64,000 nt of DNA from Klebsiella africana (GTDB lineage: Bacteria; Pseudomonadota; Gammaproteobacteria; Enterobacterales; Enterobacteriaceae): positions 868,001-932,000 of the forward strand of contig NZ_CP084874.1 of assembly GCF_020526085.1 (NCBI RefSeq), read 5' to 3'. The stretch's first letter is position 1. Every line of letters starts with the position of its first letter. The translations under genes were made by a program, and so were the position numbers. This document shows positions 1-9,004 of the stretch, one piece after another. Below the pieces are notes generated by a model. The model was not told where the DNA came from. It saw only the letters and a program-made list of their open reading frames with translations, and did not search any database.

Positions 1-1110
1 GGCTCCGCTTTCGCCGCCAGCGTGGAAGTGCTGCTGGTGGCCCGCGTAGTGTTGGGGGTGGCCGTCGGGATCGCTTCCTATACCGCGCCGCTGTACCTCT
101 CCGAGATGGCCAGCGAGAACGTGCGCGGGAAAATGATCAGTATGTACCAGCTGATGGTTACCCTTGGTATTGTGCTGGCGTTTCTTTCCGATACCGCCTT
201 TAGCTACAGCGGTAACTGGCGCGCCATGCTGGGTGTGCTGGCGCTGCCGGCGGTGATCCTGATTATTCTGGTCGTCTTTTTGCCGAACAGCCCGCGCTGG
301 CTGGCGGAGAAGGGGCGCCATATCGAAGCGGAAGAGGTGCTGCGGATGCTGCGCGATACCTCGGAAAAGGCGCGCGACGAGCTTAACGAGATCCGTGAGA
401 GCCTGAAGCTGAAGCAGGGCGGCTGGGCATTGTTTAAGGTCAATCGTAACGTGCGCCGGGCGGTGTTCCTGGGCATGCTGCTGCAGGCGATGCAGCAGTT
501 CACCGGCATGAACATCATCATGTACTACGCGCCGCGTATCTTTAAAATGGCGGGCTTCACCACGACTGAACAGCAGATGATCGCCACCCTGGTGGTGGGC
601 CTGACCTTTATGTTTGCCACCTTTATTGCGGTGTTCACAGTGGATAAAGCGGGACGCAAGCCAGCGCTGAAAATCGGCTTTAGCGTGATGGCGCTGGGTA
701 CCCTGGTGCTGGGCTACTGCCTGATGCAGTTCGACAATGGCACCGCCTCCAGCGGCCTCTCCTGGCTCTCCGTCGGCATGACCATGATGTGTATTGCCGG
801 GTATGCGATGAGCGCGGCGCCGGTGGTGTGGATCCTCTGCTCCGAGATCCAGCCGCTGAAATGCCGCGACTTCGGTATCACCTGCTCGACCACCACCAAC
901 TGGGTGTCGAACATGATCATCGGCGCCACTTTCCTGACGCTGCTTGACGCGATTGGCGCCGCCGGCACCTTCTGGCTCTACACGGTGCTCAACGTGGCCT
1001 TTATCGGCGTCACCTTCTGGCTGATCCCGGAAACCAAGAATGTCACCCTCGAGCATATTGAGCGCAACCTGATGGCGGGCGAGAAGCTGCGCAACATCGG
1101 TAATCGTTAA
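1..1110 (+). CDS. araE: AraE L-arabinose:H+ symporter, 5' end outside window
   Basis: Inner-membrane major facilitator sugar porter that imports L-arabinose with a proton. The reading frame is open from base 1, so the N-terminal part lies outside the window. Visible family signatures are a PETK motif near the C-terminus, the R-x-G-R-K-P loop (VDKAGRKP) and the QQFTGMN segment of the sugar-binding helix. The end [11 protein letters not shown] is nearly that of E. coli AraE (from memory), and the next backbone genes (racD, lysR, lysA) also follow araE in E. coli. The stop codon overlaps that of the convergent cscR by two bases, leaving no room for a separate terminator. Identity is secure; only the 5' end and promoter are missing. 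Confidence 0.96.
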   Translation, partial: GSAFAASVEVLLVARVVLGVAVGIASYTAPLYLSEMASENVRGKMISMYQLMVTLGIVLAFLSDTAFSYSGNWRAMLGVLALPAVILIILVVFLPNSPRWLAEKGRHIEAEEVLRMLRDTSEKARDELNEIRESLKLKQGGWALFKVNRNVRRAVFLGMLLQAMQQFTGMNIIMYYAPRIFKMAGFTTTEQQMIATLVVGLTFMFATFIAVFTVDKAGRKPALKIGFSVMALGTLVLGYCLMQFDNGTASSGLSWLSVGMTMMCIAGYAMSAAPVVWILCSEIQPLKCRDFGITCSTTTNWVSNMIIGATFLTLLDAIGAAGTFWLYTVLNVAFIGVTFWLIPETKNVTLEHIERNLMAGEKLRNIGNR

Positions 1111-2102
1111 TGTGAGGCGCGCGGCAACCACGGGCTGGCGACTTTACGTGTCTCCCGATGGTTGTCGCCGTGAATGATATGCAGGGCGCTCAGGCGCCCG
1201 ATGTCGTAATGCGGCAGCTGCACCGTGGAGAGCGGCGGCAGAAACAGATCGCCAATGCCCACCATATTGTCGTATCCCACCACCGCCACGTCCTGGGGAA
1301 TGCGTAACCCCTGACCCAGCAGCGTCTGATAAACCATAAAGGCGATGCGATCGTTACCGCAGATCACTGAGTCAAAGTCAGGTTTACCCTCGAGGATATG
1401 CGCCAGCACCACCGCCGGGATATCATGGTAATGCTCATCGCCCTGGCCCATATACGAGTGAGTCAGGCTGTCCGGTTCGATACCGGCCTCCCGGCAAGCG
1501 CGCTCCAGCCCATGGCGGCGGCGAATCGTCGCCAGCTGGCTGGCGGGTAAGTGCAGGCACAGCGGACGACGATAGCCCGCGGCAAGCAGGGCTTTTACCG
1601 CGTCGTACTGGCCCTGTTCATCGTCCGGGATATAGCTGGCCACCGGCTGGCTGAGGCTTTCGCAGTTGGCCAGCACGCAGGGCAGGGTCAGCAGTTTATC
1701 CGGCAGCGGTACCTGGCGCAGGCCCATGGTGGTAAAGATAATACCGTCCGGACGGTGGGAGAGGAGCAGGTCGACCACCGCTTCCGGACTATCGTCCGAA
1801 AACATGTTGACCACAAAGCTGTTCCAGCCGTGGGCGCGGGCGGTTTCTTCGATCGAGAGGGTGATCTCCACCGAAAAGGGCGTGGTGACGGTATCCAGCG
1901 CCAGCACGCCGATGGTGCTGGGGGTAGCGCGCGCGCCGCGGATTTTCTTCGCCGACAGGTCGGGGACGTAGTTGGTTTCGGCGATGGCGGCCTGCACGCG
2001 GGCCAGCGTCTCCGGCTTCAGCCGCTCCGGGGTGTTCAGCGCCCGCGAGACGGTCATCAAAGATACATTCGCCAGTTTTGCTACATCTTTCAGGGACGCC
2101 AT
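1107..2102 (-). CDS. cscR: CscR, LacI-family repressor of the sucrose module
   Basis: LacI/GalR-family repressor of 331 residues, the same length as E. coli CscR as I recall it. The N-terminal helix-turn-helix begins [14 protein letters not shown], followed by a periplasmic-binding-like effector domain with the conserved ICGNDR and VVGYDN stretches. I chose the start at 2102 because a strong Shine-Dalgarno (GGAGG) lies just upstream and the family begins at this methionine; an in-frame extension of 13 codons is possible but unlikely. It is divergent from the symporter gene, and two LacI-type palindromes lie in the shared spacer. Probable role: represses the symporter/hydrolase/porin genes until sucrose, fructose or a related sugar is present. 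The inducer is inferred. Confidence 0.9.
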   Translation of the reverse strand: MASLKDVAKLANVSLMTVSRALNTPERLKPETLARVQAAIAETNYVPDLSAKKIRGARATPSTIGVLALDTVTTPFSVEITLSIEETARAHGWNSFVVNMFSDDSPEAVVDLLLSHRPDGIIFTTMGLRQVPLPDKLLTLPCVLANCESLSQPVASYIPDDEQGQYDAVKALLAAGYRRPLCLHLPASQLATIRRRHGLERACREAGIEPDSLTHSYMGQGDEHYHDIPAVVLAHILEGKPDFDSVICGNDRIAFMVYQTLLGQGLRIPQDVAVVGYDNMVGIGDLFLPPLSTVQLPHYDIGRLSALHIIHGDNHRETRKVASPWLPRASH

Positions 2103-2237
2103 TTTTTCCTCCGCCATTGCTGCAGCGTACAGGCTATACAACTAAGTCGCTGATGTAAAAGAGTGAAACGATTTTCTGCTATCGCCGTCGAGAGCGCGGT
2201 GGCGGTTAATTTTTGATCGCGATCGCATCTTTATAAT

Positions 2238-2249
2238 GTTAACGTTAAC
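2238..2249. promoter_or_regulatory. Probable CscR operator 1
   Basis: Perfect 12-bp palindrome GTTAACGTTAAC with the central CG typical of LacI/GalR-family operators. It lies in the cscR-cscB divergent spacer. Its centre is 64 bp from the centre of a second near-identical site, about six helical turns, a spacing compatible with two repressor dimers on the same face or with looping. Binding by CscR is inferred from position. Confidence 0.75.
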
Positions 2250-2252
2250 TTT

Positions 2253-2268
2253 TGTGATTAACATCATA
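2253..2268. promoter_or_regulatory. CRP-like site between the two operators
   Basis: TGTGATTAACATCATA matches the CRP pattern TGTGA-N6-TCACA with a single mismatch. It sits between the two operator palindromes and about 75 bp upstream of the symporter start codon. Catabolite activation is expected for a sucrose module; the site is a sequence match only. Confidence 0.6.
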
Positions 2269-2301
2269 TATCGCGGCGAATCCATCTGCGATTTGTTTTT
2301 T

Positions 2302-2313
2302 GTTAACGTTACC
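2302..2313. promoter_or_regulatory. Probable CscR operator 2
   Basis: GTTAACGTTACC repeats ten of twelve bases of operator 1, again with a central CG. It lies about 30 bp upstream of the symporter start codon, where a bound repressor would cover the promoter or early transcript. Confidence 0.7.
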
Positions 2314-2343
2314 ATAATTGCATTCCTCTAACACGAGAATGTC

Positions 2344-3585
2344 ATGATGAAAGCGCATCACTCACACAGCTATCCGTTGCTCAGTGCCTTACTGTTTTTC
2401 TTTTTCGTGACCTGGTCGTCATCCGGCTCCCTGCTCTCCATCTGGCTTCACCAGGAGGTAGGGCTGAAAGCGGGCGATACCGGCTTCATTTACGCCGTCT
2501 TGTCGGTTTCCGCGCTGTTTGCGCAAGTTTGCTATGGCTTTATCCAGGACAAGCTGGGGCTGCGCAAACATCTGCTCTGGTATATCACCGCGCTGCTGAT
2601 CCTCTCCGGTCCGGCGTATCTGCTGTTCGGCTATCTACTGAAAATCAACGTCCTGCTGGGCAGCATCTTCGGCGGGATATACATCGGCCTGACCTTTAAC
2701 GGCGGTATCGGCGTGCTGGAATCCTATACCGAGCGCGTGGCGCGTCAGAGCCAGTTTGAATTCGGCAGGGCGCGGATGTGGGGATCGCTGGGGTGGGCGG
2801 TGGCTACTTTCTTCGCCGGTCTGCTGTTTAACATCAACCCGCAGCTTAACTTCCTCGTCGCCAGTTGCTCCGGGCTGGTGTTCTTTATCCTGCTGGCGCG
2901 GCTGCGGGTCTCCTCGGCGCCGCATGCGATGCAGGAGGCGGTATCGGGCGGCAAGGTGACGCTGGAAGACGCGCTGCGCCTGCTGACGCTGCCGCGGTTC
3001 TGGGCGCTGGTCTTTTTCGTCATCGGCACCTGCATCTACGGCGTCTATGATCAGCAGTTCCCGGTCTATTTCTCATCGCAGTTCGCGACCCTGCAGGAAG
3101 GCAATGAGATGTATGGTTATCTCAACTCCTTCCAGGTGTTCCTCGAGGCGGCCGGCATGTTCTGCGCGCCATGGCTGGTGAACCGCATCGGCGCCAAGAA
3201 CGGTCTGATTTTCGCCGGGATGGTGATGGCGATGCGCATGGTGGCCTCCGGCCTGGTGGAGGGGCCGCTGCTGATCTCCATCACCAAACTGCTGCACGCG
3301 GTGGAGCTGCCGATACTGCTGGTGGCAATCTTTAAGTACAACAGCCTCAACTTCGATAAACGCCTTTCCTCCACCCTCTATCTGGTGGGTTTCGCCTGCA
3401 CCAGCTCGATCATTGCCAGCATCTTGTCGCCGCTGGCGGGCTACAGCTATGAAAAATATGGCTTCGCCCAGTCGTATCTGATCATGGGCCTGCTGGTGTT
3501 CTGCACCACCTTTATTTCCATCTTCTTGTTGCGCTCCGGTAAATCCTCTGCCGATCCGCTGGTGTCGCAACCGACCGCTATCTGA
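2344..3585 (+). CDS. cscB: CscB/LacY-family oligosaccharide:H+ symporter
   Basis: Inner-membrane permease of 413 residues with about twelve predicted helices, in the oligosaccharide:H+ symporter family (LacY, RafB, CscB). CscB-like features are IQDKLGLRK in the loop after helix 2, the ESYTERVAR stretch, the RxWGSLGWA segment, YGYLNSFQVFLEA, and NFDKRLSST. Together with the adjacent hydrolase and CscR-type repressor this points to uptake of intact sucrose or a sucrose-containing oligosaccharide. ATG codons at 2344 and 2347 are both possible starts. It is the first gene of a probable operon with the hydrolase (10 to 16 bp gap) and perhaps the porin. Exact substrate is inferred; raffinose or fructo-oligosaccharides are alternatives. 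Confidence 0.85.
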   Translation: MMKAHHSHSYPLLSALLFFFFVTWSSSGSLLSIWLHQEVGLKAGDTGFIYAVLSVSALFAQVCYGFIQDKLGLRKHLLWYITALLILSGPAYLLFGYLLKINVLLGSIFGGIYIGLTFNGGIGVLESYTERVARQSQFEFGRARMWGSLGWAVATFFAGLLFNINPQLNFLVASCSGLVFFILLARLRVSSAPHAMQEAVSGGKVTLEDALRLLTLPRFWALVFFVIGTCIYGVYDQQFPVYFSSQFATLQEGNEMYGYLNSFQVFLEAAGMFCAPWLVNRIGAKNGLIFAGMVMAMRMVASGLVEGPLLISITKLLHAVELPILLVAIFKYNSLNFDKRLSSTLYLVGFACTSSIIASILSPLAGYSYEKYGFAQSYLIMGLLVFCTTFISIFLLRSGKSSADPLVSQPTAI

Positions 3586-3601
3586 ATCAAAAAGAGTGAA
3601 A

Positions 3602-5038
3602 ATGATGACTTACACAATCTCCAGGGCTGAACAGGTACTCCAGACACAACGCCAGGCGCTCAATCTGCGCTGGTATCCGCACTATCACCTGGCGGCCCGG
3701 GCCGGGTGGATCAACGACCCTAACGGTCTGGTGTGGTTCGACGGCTGGTACCATGCCTTTTATCAGCATCACCCGTACTCCACCCAGTGGGGACCGATGC
3801 ACTGGGGGCACGCGCGCAGTAAGGATCTGGTGCACTGGGAGCACCTGCCGGTAGCCCTGGCGCCGGAGGGGCCGGAAGATAAAGACGGCTGCTTCTCCGG
3901 TTCGGCGGTGGTCGATGGCGATACCCTGGCGCTGATTTACACCGGGCATAAGTTCCACGGCGATCCTGGCGACGAAGCCAATCTGTATCAGGTGCAGTGT
4001 CTGGCCACCAGCCGCGACGGGATCCACTTTGAGCGCCAGGGTATGGTGGTCGACACCCCGCCGGGCATGCACCACTTCCGTGACCCGAAGGTCTGGCGGG
4101 AAGGGGATAGCTGGTACATGATCGTCGGCGCGCGCGAAGGCGATACTGGCCAGGTGCGGCTGTATCGTTCAGCCGATCTGCGCCAGTGGCAGGATGCGGG
4201 CGTGCTGGATGAAGCGGAAAGTACCATGGGCTATATGTGGGAGTGCCCGGACTTCTTCACCCTCAACGGCAAACGCGTTCTGATGTTTTCCCCGCAGGGG
4301 ATGCAGGCCGAAGGGTTCCGTAACCGCAACCTGTTCCAGAGCGGCTATCTTATCGGCGAGTGGCAGCCGGGGCAGCGTTTTATTCGCCACGGCGAATTCC
4401 GGGAGATGGATAACGGCCACGATTTCTATGCCCCGCAAAGCTTCGCCACTCCTGATGGCCGGCGGATCGTGATTGGCTGGCTGGATATGTGGGAATCGCC
4501 GCTGCCAGAGCAGCAGGACGGCTGGGCGGGCATGCTCTCCCTGCCGCGGGAGCTGAGCCTGAGCGCCGATAACCGCCTGCAGATGCGCCCGGCGAAAGAA
4601 GTGGAGAGTTTGCGCGGCGCCTGGTTCCCGTGGCCGGTCAGCACCCTGAACAACCAGCAGACGACGATGGTCGACAACTGCGAGGCGATGGAGGTGAATC
4701 TGCGCTGGGACTGCGCCCGCAGCAGCGCCGAGCAGTATGGTCTGCGCTTTGGCGATGGCCTGCGCATCTACGTGGATGCCCAACAGCAGCGTCTGGTGCT
4801 GGAGCGGCATTATCCGCAGTATGGCCTGTGCGGAACGCGCAGCGTGCCGTTTACCGCCGGGGCGGATCTCAATTTGCGGATATTTTTCGATAGCTCTTCG
4901 GTGGAGGTTTTTGTCAATGACGGCGAGGCCTGCCTGAGCAGCCGTATCTATCCGCAGGCTCCCCGCCGTGAATTAGCGTTATTTGCCTGGAGCGGCTCGG
5001 CGGCATTAACCGAAGCTGGCGCCTGGCAGCTCGAATAA
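3602..5038 (+). CDS. cscA: CscA-type GH32 sucrose hydrolase (beta-fructofuranosidase)
   Basis: Cytoplasmic glycoside hydrolase family 32 enzyme of about 478 residues that splits the fructosyl bond of sucrose or short fructans. Numbered from the ATG at 3602, the three acidic active-site motifs are present: WINDPNG (nucleophile Asp39), FRDPK (Asp161) and WECPDF (acid/base Glu214). The C-terminal part is a beta-sandwich-like region with SSVEVFVNDGE. There is no signal peptide. AAAGAG upstream fits a start at 3602 or 3605 better than a GTG at 3596. Sequence resembles E. coli CscA more than PTS-linked ScrB (from memory), and the partner transporter is a symporter, so the natural substrate is probably unphosphorylated sugar. 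No fructokinase gene (cscK) is found beside it. Confidence 0.9.
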   Translation: MMTYTISRAEQVLQTQRQALNLRWYPHYHLAARAGWINDPNGLVWFDGWYHAFYQHHPYSTQWGPMHWGHARSKDLVHWEHLPVALAPEGPEDKDGCFSGSAVVDGDTLALIYTGHKFHGDPGDEANLYQVQCLATSRDGIHFERQGMVVDTPPGMHHFRDPKVWREGDSWYMIVGAREGDTGQVRLYRSADLRQWQDAGVLDEAESTMGYMWECPDFFTLNGKRVLMFSPQGMQAEGFRNRNLFQSGYLIGEWQPGQRFIRHGEFREMDNGHDFYAPQSFATPDGRRIVIGWLDMWESPLPEQQDGWAGMLSLPRELSLSADNRLQMRPAKEVESLRGAWFPWPVSTLNNQQTTMVDNCEAMEVNLRWDCARSSAEQYGLRFGDGLRIYVDAQQQRLVLERHYPQYGLCGTRSVPFTAGADLNLRIFFDSSSVEVFVNDGEACLSSRIYPQAPRRELALFAWSGSAALTEAGAWQLE

Positions 5039-5056
5039 TAATAAGGCTGTTGTCGT

Positions 5057-5090
5057 TAATAACCCGTCTTTGACGATGGGCGGGTTATTA
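5057..5090 (+). terminator. Hairpin between the hydrolase and porin genes
   Basis: Perfect 10-bp stem TAATAACCCG / CGGGTTATTA with a 14-base loop, 18 bp after the hydrolase stop and about 70 bp before the porin start. There is no clear U-tract, so it could be a weak terminator or a mRNA-stabilising hairpin that lowers porin expression. Confidence 0.5.
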
Positions 5091-5159
5091 TTGCCTGCAT
5101 CGTCGTGCGTTACCCATTAATAAAAAATTCAGTTCATTCCATAATAAAAGGGTTTACCG

Positions 5160-6503
5160 ATGAATAAAATCTGGGTCGGGTGTTTTCTGACGTCTCTGTA
5201 TCTGCCATCCGTTATGGCGCAGGCGCCGTTATCGCTGGAGGATCGACTGGCGCAAATGGAGCAGCGGCTAAAGGCAACGGAGGCGCGCGCCGCCAGCGCA
5301 GAGGCGGAAATTAAGACACTGAAAGGCCAGCAGCAGGCCGCGATGGTCGCTCGCGCGGCGCCTGCTTCGCCGCGTTTGCAGCTAAATGACAATGGCGAAT
5401 TAAAATTTTATGGCGACGTCGAATTTAACCTCGATGGCGCCAGCCGCACCGGCAGCCTGACGTCGGTCAAAACCAGCGCGAATAAAAGCTGGGCGCCCGG
5501 CGAGAAAGAACGCTGGGATATTAATGGTCGTATTTTGCTGGGTTTCGATGGCAGACGGAATGGCGCCGACGGGCAATATGCCGGTTTCAGCGTACAGCCC
5601 CTGGCGGATATGGATGGCAAAATGAATCTTGATGATGCGGTATTTTTCTTTGGCCAGCAGGATGACTGGAAAATAAAAATAGGCCGCTTTGAAGCCTGGG
5701 ATATGTTCCCCCTGAATCAGGACACCTTTATTGAATATTCAGGAAATACCGCCAACGATCTCTATTCTGACGGCTATGGCTATATTTACATGATGAAAGA
5801 GGGACGCGGGCGCAGCAGCAGCGGCGGTAACCTTCTGTTTAGCAAAACGGTGGATAACTGGTATTTCGAGGTTAATACCCTGGTGGAGGACGGCAGTTCG
5901 CTGTTTGTCGATCAGAACTATCACGGTAACGCGCTGGAAAACCGCAAAAATGTGGTGTACGTGCGGCCGGTGGCGGCGTGGCAGTCCGGCGCCTGGTCGG
6001 CGGCAGCGGCGATAGAGAGCAACCTCGTCAACAACGCTTACGGCTATCAGAGCCAGAGCGGACGCTGGGTCGACCAGTCAGACCGCACCGGTTACGGGCT
6101 GACCATGAGCTGGAACACCCTGAAAAGCGATCCGCAGGATGGGGCGGTGGTCAACCTGAGTACCGCCCTGCTGGACGCGGCGGACGAAACCGACTTCAGC
6201 GCCGGAGTTAACGCCCTGTGGCATCGCGTGGAGCTGGGCTATATCTACGCGCATAACAAAATCGACCAGTTCAATATGGCTGGGGTGAGCAGCGAATGCG
6301 ATGGCGACTGCGCTATCCTCGCGCCGGGGCGCTATGACATCCATACCCTGCACACCTCCTGGCAGTTGCCGCATATCATGGCGATGCCGAACTTCAATAT
6401 TTACCTTGGCGCCTACGCCTCGTGGCTCGATTCCACGGCGGCGAAGAGCGGGAATCCCGATGAACGCTACGGCGCTCGGGTACGCTTTAAATATTTCTTC
6501 TGA
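5160..6503 (+). CDS. Carbohydrate-selective outer-membrane porin, RafY/ScrY-like
   Basis: Protein of 447 residues with a Sec signal peptide (cleavage probably after VMA at about residue 20). Next comes a short Ala/Glu-rich coiled-coil (about residues 24-60, LEDRLAQMEQRLKATEARA) and then alternating beta-strand sequence ending in phenylalanine (RVRFKYFF), typical of outer-membrane barrels. The N-terminal coiled coil recalls ScrY; the body recalls the RafY glycoporin family more than LamB (judged from memory). AAGGG precedes the ATG. Placed downstream of the symporter and hydrolase, it should let sucrose or larger oligosaccharides cross the outer membrane. Substrate and exact family are inferred. 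Confidence 0.7.
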   Translation: MNKIWVGCFLTSLYLPSVMAQAPLSLEDRLAQMEQRLKATEARAASAEAEIKTLKGQQQAAMVARAAPASPRLQLNDNGELKFYGDVEFNLDGASRTGSLTSVKTSANKSWAPGEKERWDINGRILLGFDGRRNGADGQYAGFSVQPLADMDGKMNLDDAVFFFGQQDDWKIKIGRFEAWDMFPLNQDTFIEYSGNTANDLYSDGYGYIYMMKEGRGRSSSGGNLLFSKTVDNWYFEVNTLVEDGSSLFVDQNYHGNALENRKNVVYVRPVAAWQSGAWSAAAAIESNLVNNAYGYQSQSGRWVDQSDRTGYGLTMSWNTLKSDPQDGAVVNLSTALLDAADETDFSAGVNALWHRVELGYIYAHNKIDQFNMAGVSSECDGDCAILAPGRYDIHTLHTSWQLPHIMAMPNFNIYLGAYASWLDSTAAKSGNPDERYGARVRFKYFF

Positions 6504-6522
6504 CAGGGTACTGCAGCAGGAT

Positions 6523-6546
6523 CTCCCGCGGTGGACGCCGCGGGAG
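6523..6546. terminator. Bidirectional terminator between porin and togB
   Basis: Nine-bp GC-rich stem CTCCCGCGG / CCGCGGGAG with a 6-base loop in the 58-bp gap between two convergent genes. Position suggests it ends both transcripts, although neither side has a long U-run. Confidence 0.55.
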
Positions 6547-6561
6547 GGTTCAGACGGCAGG

Positions 6562-7848
6562 TTAGCGCATCGCGCGGCGCAGAATGCGGTCGGTCTGGCG
6601 CTGGAAGTCCTCGGCCGCTTCTTCCACCGACTTTTTACCGTAATCGATGTACTGCAGGGTGGTGCCGAACTGGGCGACGATCTGCGGATCGTCGAAGTAC
6701 GGGGAGACTGGCAGGGTGGTGGGCAGGGATTGCGCCAGCTTCAGGCCAGACACCGCCGGATCGTCGGCTTTGATTACCCCGTCCTCGGTCAGGTAGTTAA
6801 CCGCCGCTTTACTCAGTGGTACCCCACGCTCCAGTCCGAGAATATCCACCCCTTCTTTACTGTTCAGCAGGAAGTTAATCACTTTCGCCGCCGCCTGCGG
6901 GTTTTTCGTCGATTTGCCAATCGACAACATTTGCGCGGGTTTGAAGAACAGTCCGGCGTCGGTGGCGCCCGGCAGCATTGGGTATTCCCCCAGCACCAGC
7001 TTCGCCGGCGGCTTCAGGTTATCGGAATATTTGTTGATGGTGGAGTTCCACATGTAGGTCCCGCCCCATTCACCCTGGATCCACGGCTTCATCTCGTACA
7101 TGTTGCTCTTGCCGAACGAGGCATAGTAGCGGGTGTCCGGCATCACATGGCTGTCGATAAGCTTCTTATACATGCCGAAGAAATCTGCCCACTGCGCTTT
7201 GCTGTAGGAGAATTTTCGCCCTTTCTCATCGATGGCCGGCTGATTGTATTTTTGCACCATGTAAGAGTTGAGCAGGGCCAGCACGTCCTGGTGTTCGAGC
7301 ACCACCGGGTAGTACTGTTTCCCGAGCTTGCTTTCGAAAGTTTTTCCCGCCGCCATGAGTTCATCCCAGGTTTTCGGGAAGGGGATGCCCGCCTTTTTCC
7401 ATGCTTCGTCGTTAAAGTAGAAGACGCGGGCGGTGACGGAAATGGGAATACCGTTCAGCTTGCCGTTGACCGTGGTGGACTGCAGCTCTTTGGCATCGAA
7501 CTGGCTGAGATCGATCTCGTCTTTCAGGGTATTCAGATCGTAAAAGCCCTCGCCATTTTTCGAAAAGATCGGCAGCCAGTTCCAGTTGGTCTGCATCACG
7601 TCAGGCTCGGTACCGCCGGCAATCTGGGTGGTCAGGCGCGAAAGATGGCCGTCCCAGCCGGTGTACTCTGCTTTGACGTTGATGTCTGGGTTTTGTTTGT
7701 GGAATTCCTCCAGCGCCTTGAGGGTGACCTGATGGCGGCCGTTGCCCCCCCACCAGGACATACGCAGGTCGACATCCTGCGCCAGCGAAGAGAAGGCGCT
7801 AAGGCCCAGGGTGGCGGAGAGGGTGGCGCTTATCAGCACGTTTTTCAT
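6562..7848 (-). CDS. togB: TogB-like periplasmic oligogalacturonide-binding protein
   Basis: Extracellular solute-binding protein of 428 residues (family 1, MalE-like) for a sugar ABC importer. It has a Sec signal peptide of about 22 residues (MKNVLISATLSATLGLSAF) with cleavage near SSLA/Q. The start at 7848 is chosen because the signal peptide begins there; 25 upstream in-frame codons read into the preceding gene. Stretches such as MSWWGGNGRHQVTLKALEEF and the QTNWNWLPIF region are what I recall from Dickeya TogB. It is the last gene of a four-gene minus-strand operon and binds the ligand for TogMN. KdgR-type sites upstream of the operon and a neighbouring kdgF support oligogalacturonides as ligand. 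Confidence 0.8.
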   Translation of the reverse strand: MKNVLISATLSATLGLSAFSSLAQDVDLRMSWWGGNGRHQVTLKALEEFHKQNPDINVKAEYTGWDGHLSRLTTQIAGGTEPDVMQTNWNWLPIFSKNGEGFYDLNTLKDEIDLSQFDAKELQSTTVNGKLNGIPISVTARVFYFNDEAWKKAGIPFPKTWDELMAAGKTFESKLGKQYYPVVLEHQDVLALLNSYMVQKYNQPAIDEKGRKFSYSKAQWADFFGMYKKLIDSHVMPDTRYYASFGKSNMYEMKPWIQGEWGGTYMWNSTINKYSDNLKPPAKLVLGEYPMLPGATDAGLFFKPAQMLSIGKSTKNPQAAAKVINFLLNSKEGVDILGLERGVPLSKAAVNYLTEDGVIKADDPAVSGLKLAQSLPTTLPVSPYFDDPQIVAQFGTTLQYIDYGKKSVEEAAEDFQRQTDRILRRAMR

Positions 7849-7864
7849 TGTTATGCTCCAGGGT

Positions 7865-8992
7865 TCACAGAGAGAGGTTCTGTTCGGTTTTGGCGTCAAA
7901 GATGTGACACTTGTTGAGATCAAAGGTGAAATAGACTTTGCGATTCAGTCCCTTGGCAATCATCGGCTTCGCTTCGTCCGACGGCACGCGGGCGGTCAGC
8001 TCATAATCAGCAACCTTGAGATAAACAAAGAATTCATGTCCCATGTTTTCTACGCGTACCATTTCACCCGCGCAGGAACCCTCGGCAAAGGGGTCATCGG
8101 AGAGAGAGACAAACTCCGGGCGTACGCCAAAGAACACCTGCTGATTCTTATGGGTCTCAACTTTGCTTTGCAGCAGGTCGTTGAGCGGCAGTCGCTGATC
8201 GCCCAGTGTCAGATGCAGGCGACCGTCGTGCTCAACCAGCTGGCTGGGGCGAATATTCATCTCCGGCGCGCCGATGAATCCGGCGACAAACATATTTTTC
8301 GGCTGGTGGTAGAGATTGTCTGGGGTATCAACCTGCATAATGTGGCCGAGCTTCATCACGCAGATGCGGTCGCCCATGGTCATCGCTTCCGTCTGATCGT
8401 GGGTGACGTAGACGGTGGTTGCTGGCTTGCCGGATTTTTTCAACTGCTTATGCAGATCGGAAATGCGGATCCGCATCGAGGCGCGCAGTTTGGCGTCAAG
8501 GTTGGAGAGCGGTTCGTCAAACAGGAAAACGTCCGGTTTTTTGACGATCGCCCGGCCCACCGCCACGCGCTGCGCCTGGCCGCCGGAGAGCTGGCGCGGC
8601 AGGCGATCGAGCAGTTCCTCCAGTTCGAGAATTTTCGCCGCTTCTTCCACCTGTCTGTCGATTTGCGCCTTCGGCAGCTTGCTCAGCTTGAGGCCAAAGG
8701 CGAGGTTTTCGCGCACCGTCATATGCGGATAGAGGGCGTAGTTCTGGAATACCATCGCGATGCCACGGGATTTAGGCGCCAGGTTGTTGACGATTTTGTC
8801 CCCAATCCGCACCTCGCCACCGCTGATGGTTTCCAGACCCGCCAGCATGCGCAGGGTGGTCGATTTGGCGCAGCCGGAGGGGCCGACGATCACCATAAAT
8901 TCGCCATCGGCAATCTTCAGGTCGATACCATGCACCGCTTTAAACCCGTTGGAGTAAACTTTTTCCAGTTTGTTGAAAATCACTTCAGCCAT
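7865..8992 (-). CDS. togA: TogA-like ABC transporter ATPase
   Basis: ATPase subunit of 375 residues of the MalK/UgpC class. It has an N-terminal nucleotide-binding domain (about residues 1-235) and a C-terminal OB-fold regulatory region of the TOBE type. Motifs seen are Walker A GPSGCAKST, Q-loop FQNYALYPH, signature LSGGQAQR, Walker B VFLFDEPLSNLD and switch His in VTHDQ. Two positions differ from the common MalK pattern: Ala instead of Gly in Walker A, and Ala instead of Arg/Gln after LSGGQ. Walker Lys and the Ser/Thr that follow it are intact, so activity is expected. It lies 12 bp after the permease gene and 16 bp before the binding-protein gene, so the operon is tight. Confidence 0.8.
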   Translation of the reverse strand: MAEVIFNKLEKVYSNGFKAVHGIDLKIADGEFMVIVGPSGCAKSTTLRMLAGLETISGGEVRIGDKIVNNLAPKSRGIAMVFQNYALYPHMTVRENLAFGLKLSKLPKAQIDRQVEEAAKILELEELLDRLPRQLSGGQAQRVAVGRAIVKKPDVFLFDEPLSNLDAKLRASMRIRISDLHKQLKKSGKPATTVYVTHDQTEAMTMGDRICVMKLGHIMQVDTPDNLYHQPKNMFVAGFIGAPEMNIRPSQLVEHDGRLHLTLGDQRLPLNDLLQSKVETHKNQQVFFGVRPEFVSLSDDPFAEGSCAGEMVRVENMGHEFFVYLKVADYELTARVPSDEAKPMIAKGLNRKVYFTFDLNKCHIFDAKTEQNLSL

Positions 8993-9004
8993 GATATTTC
9001 CCTC

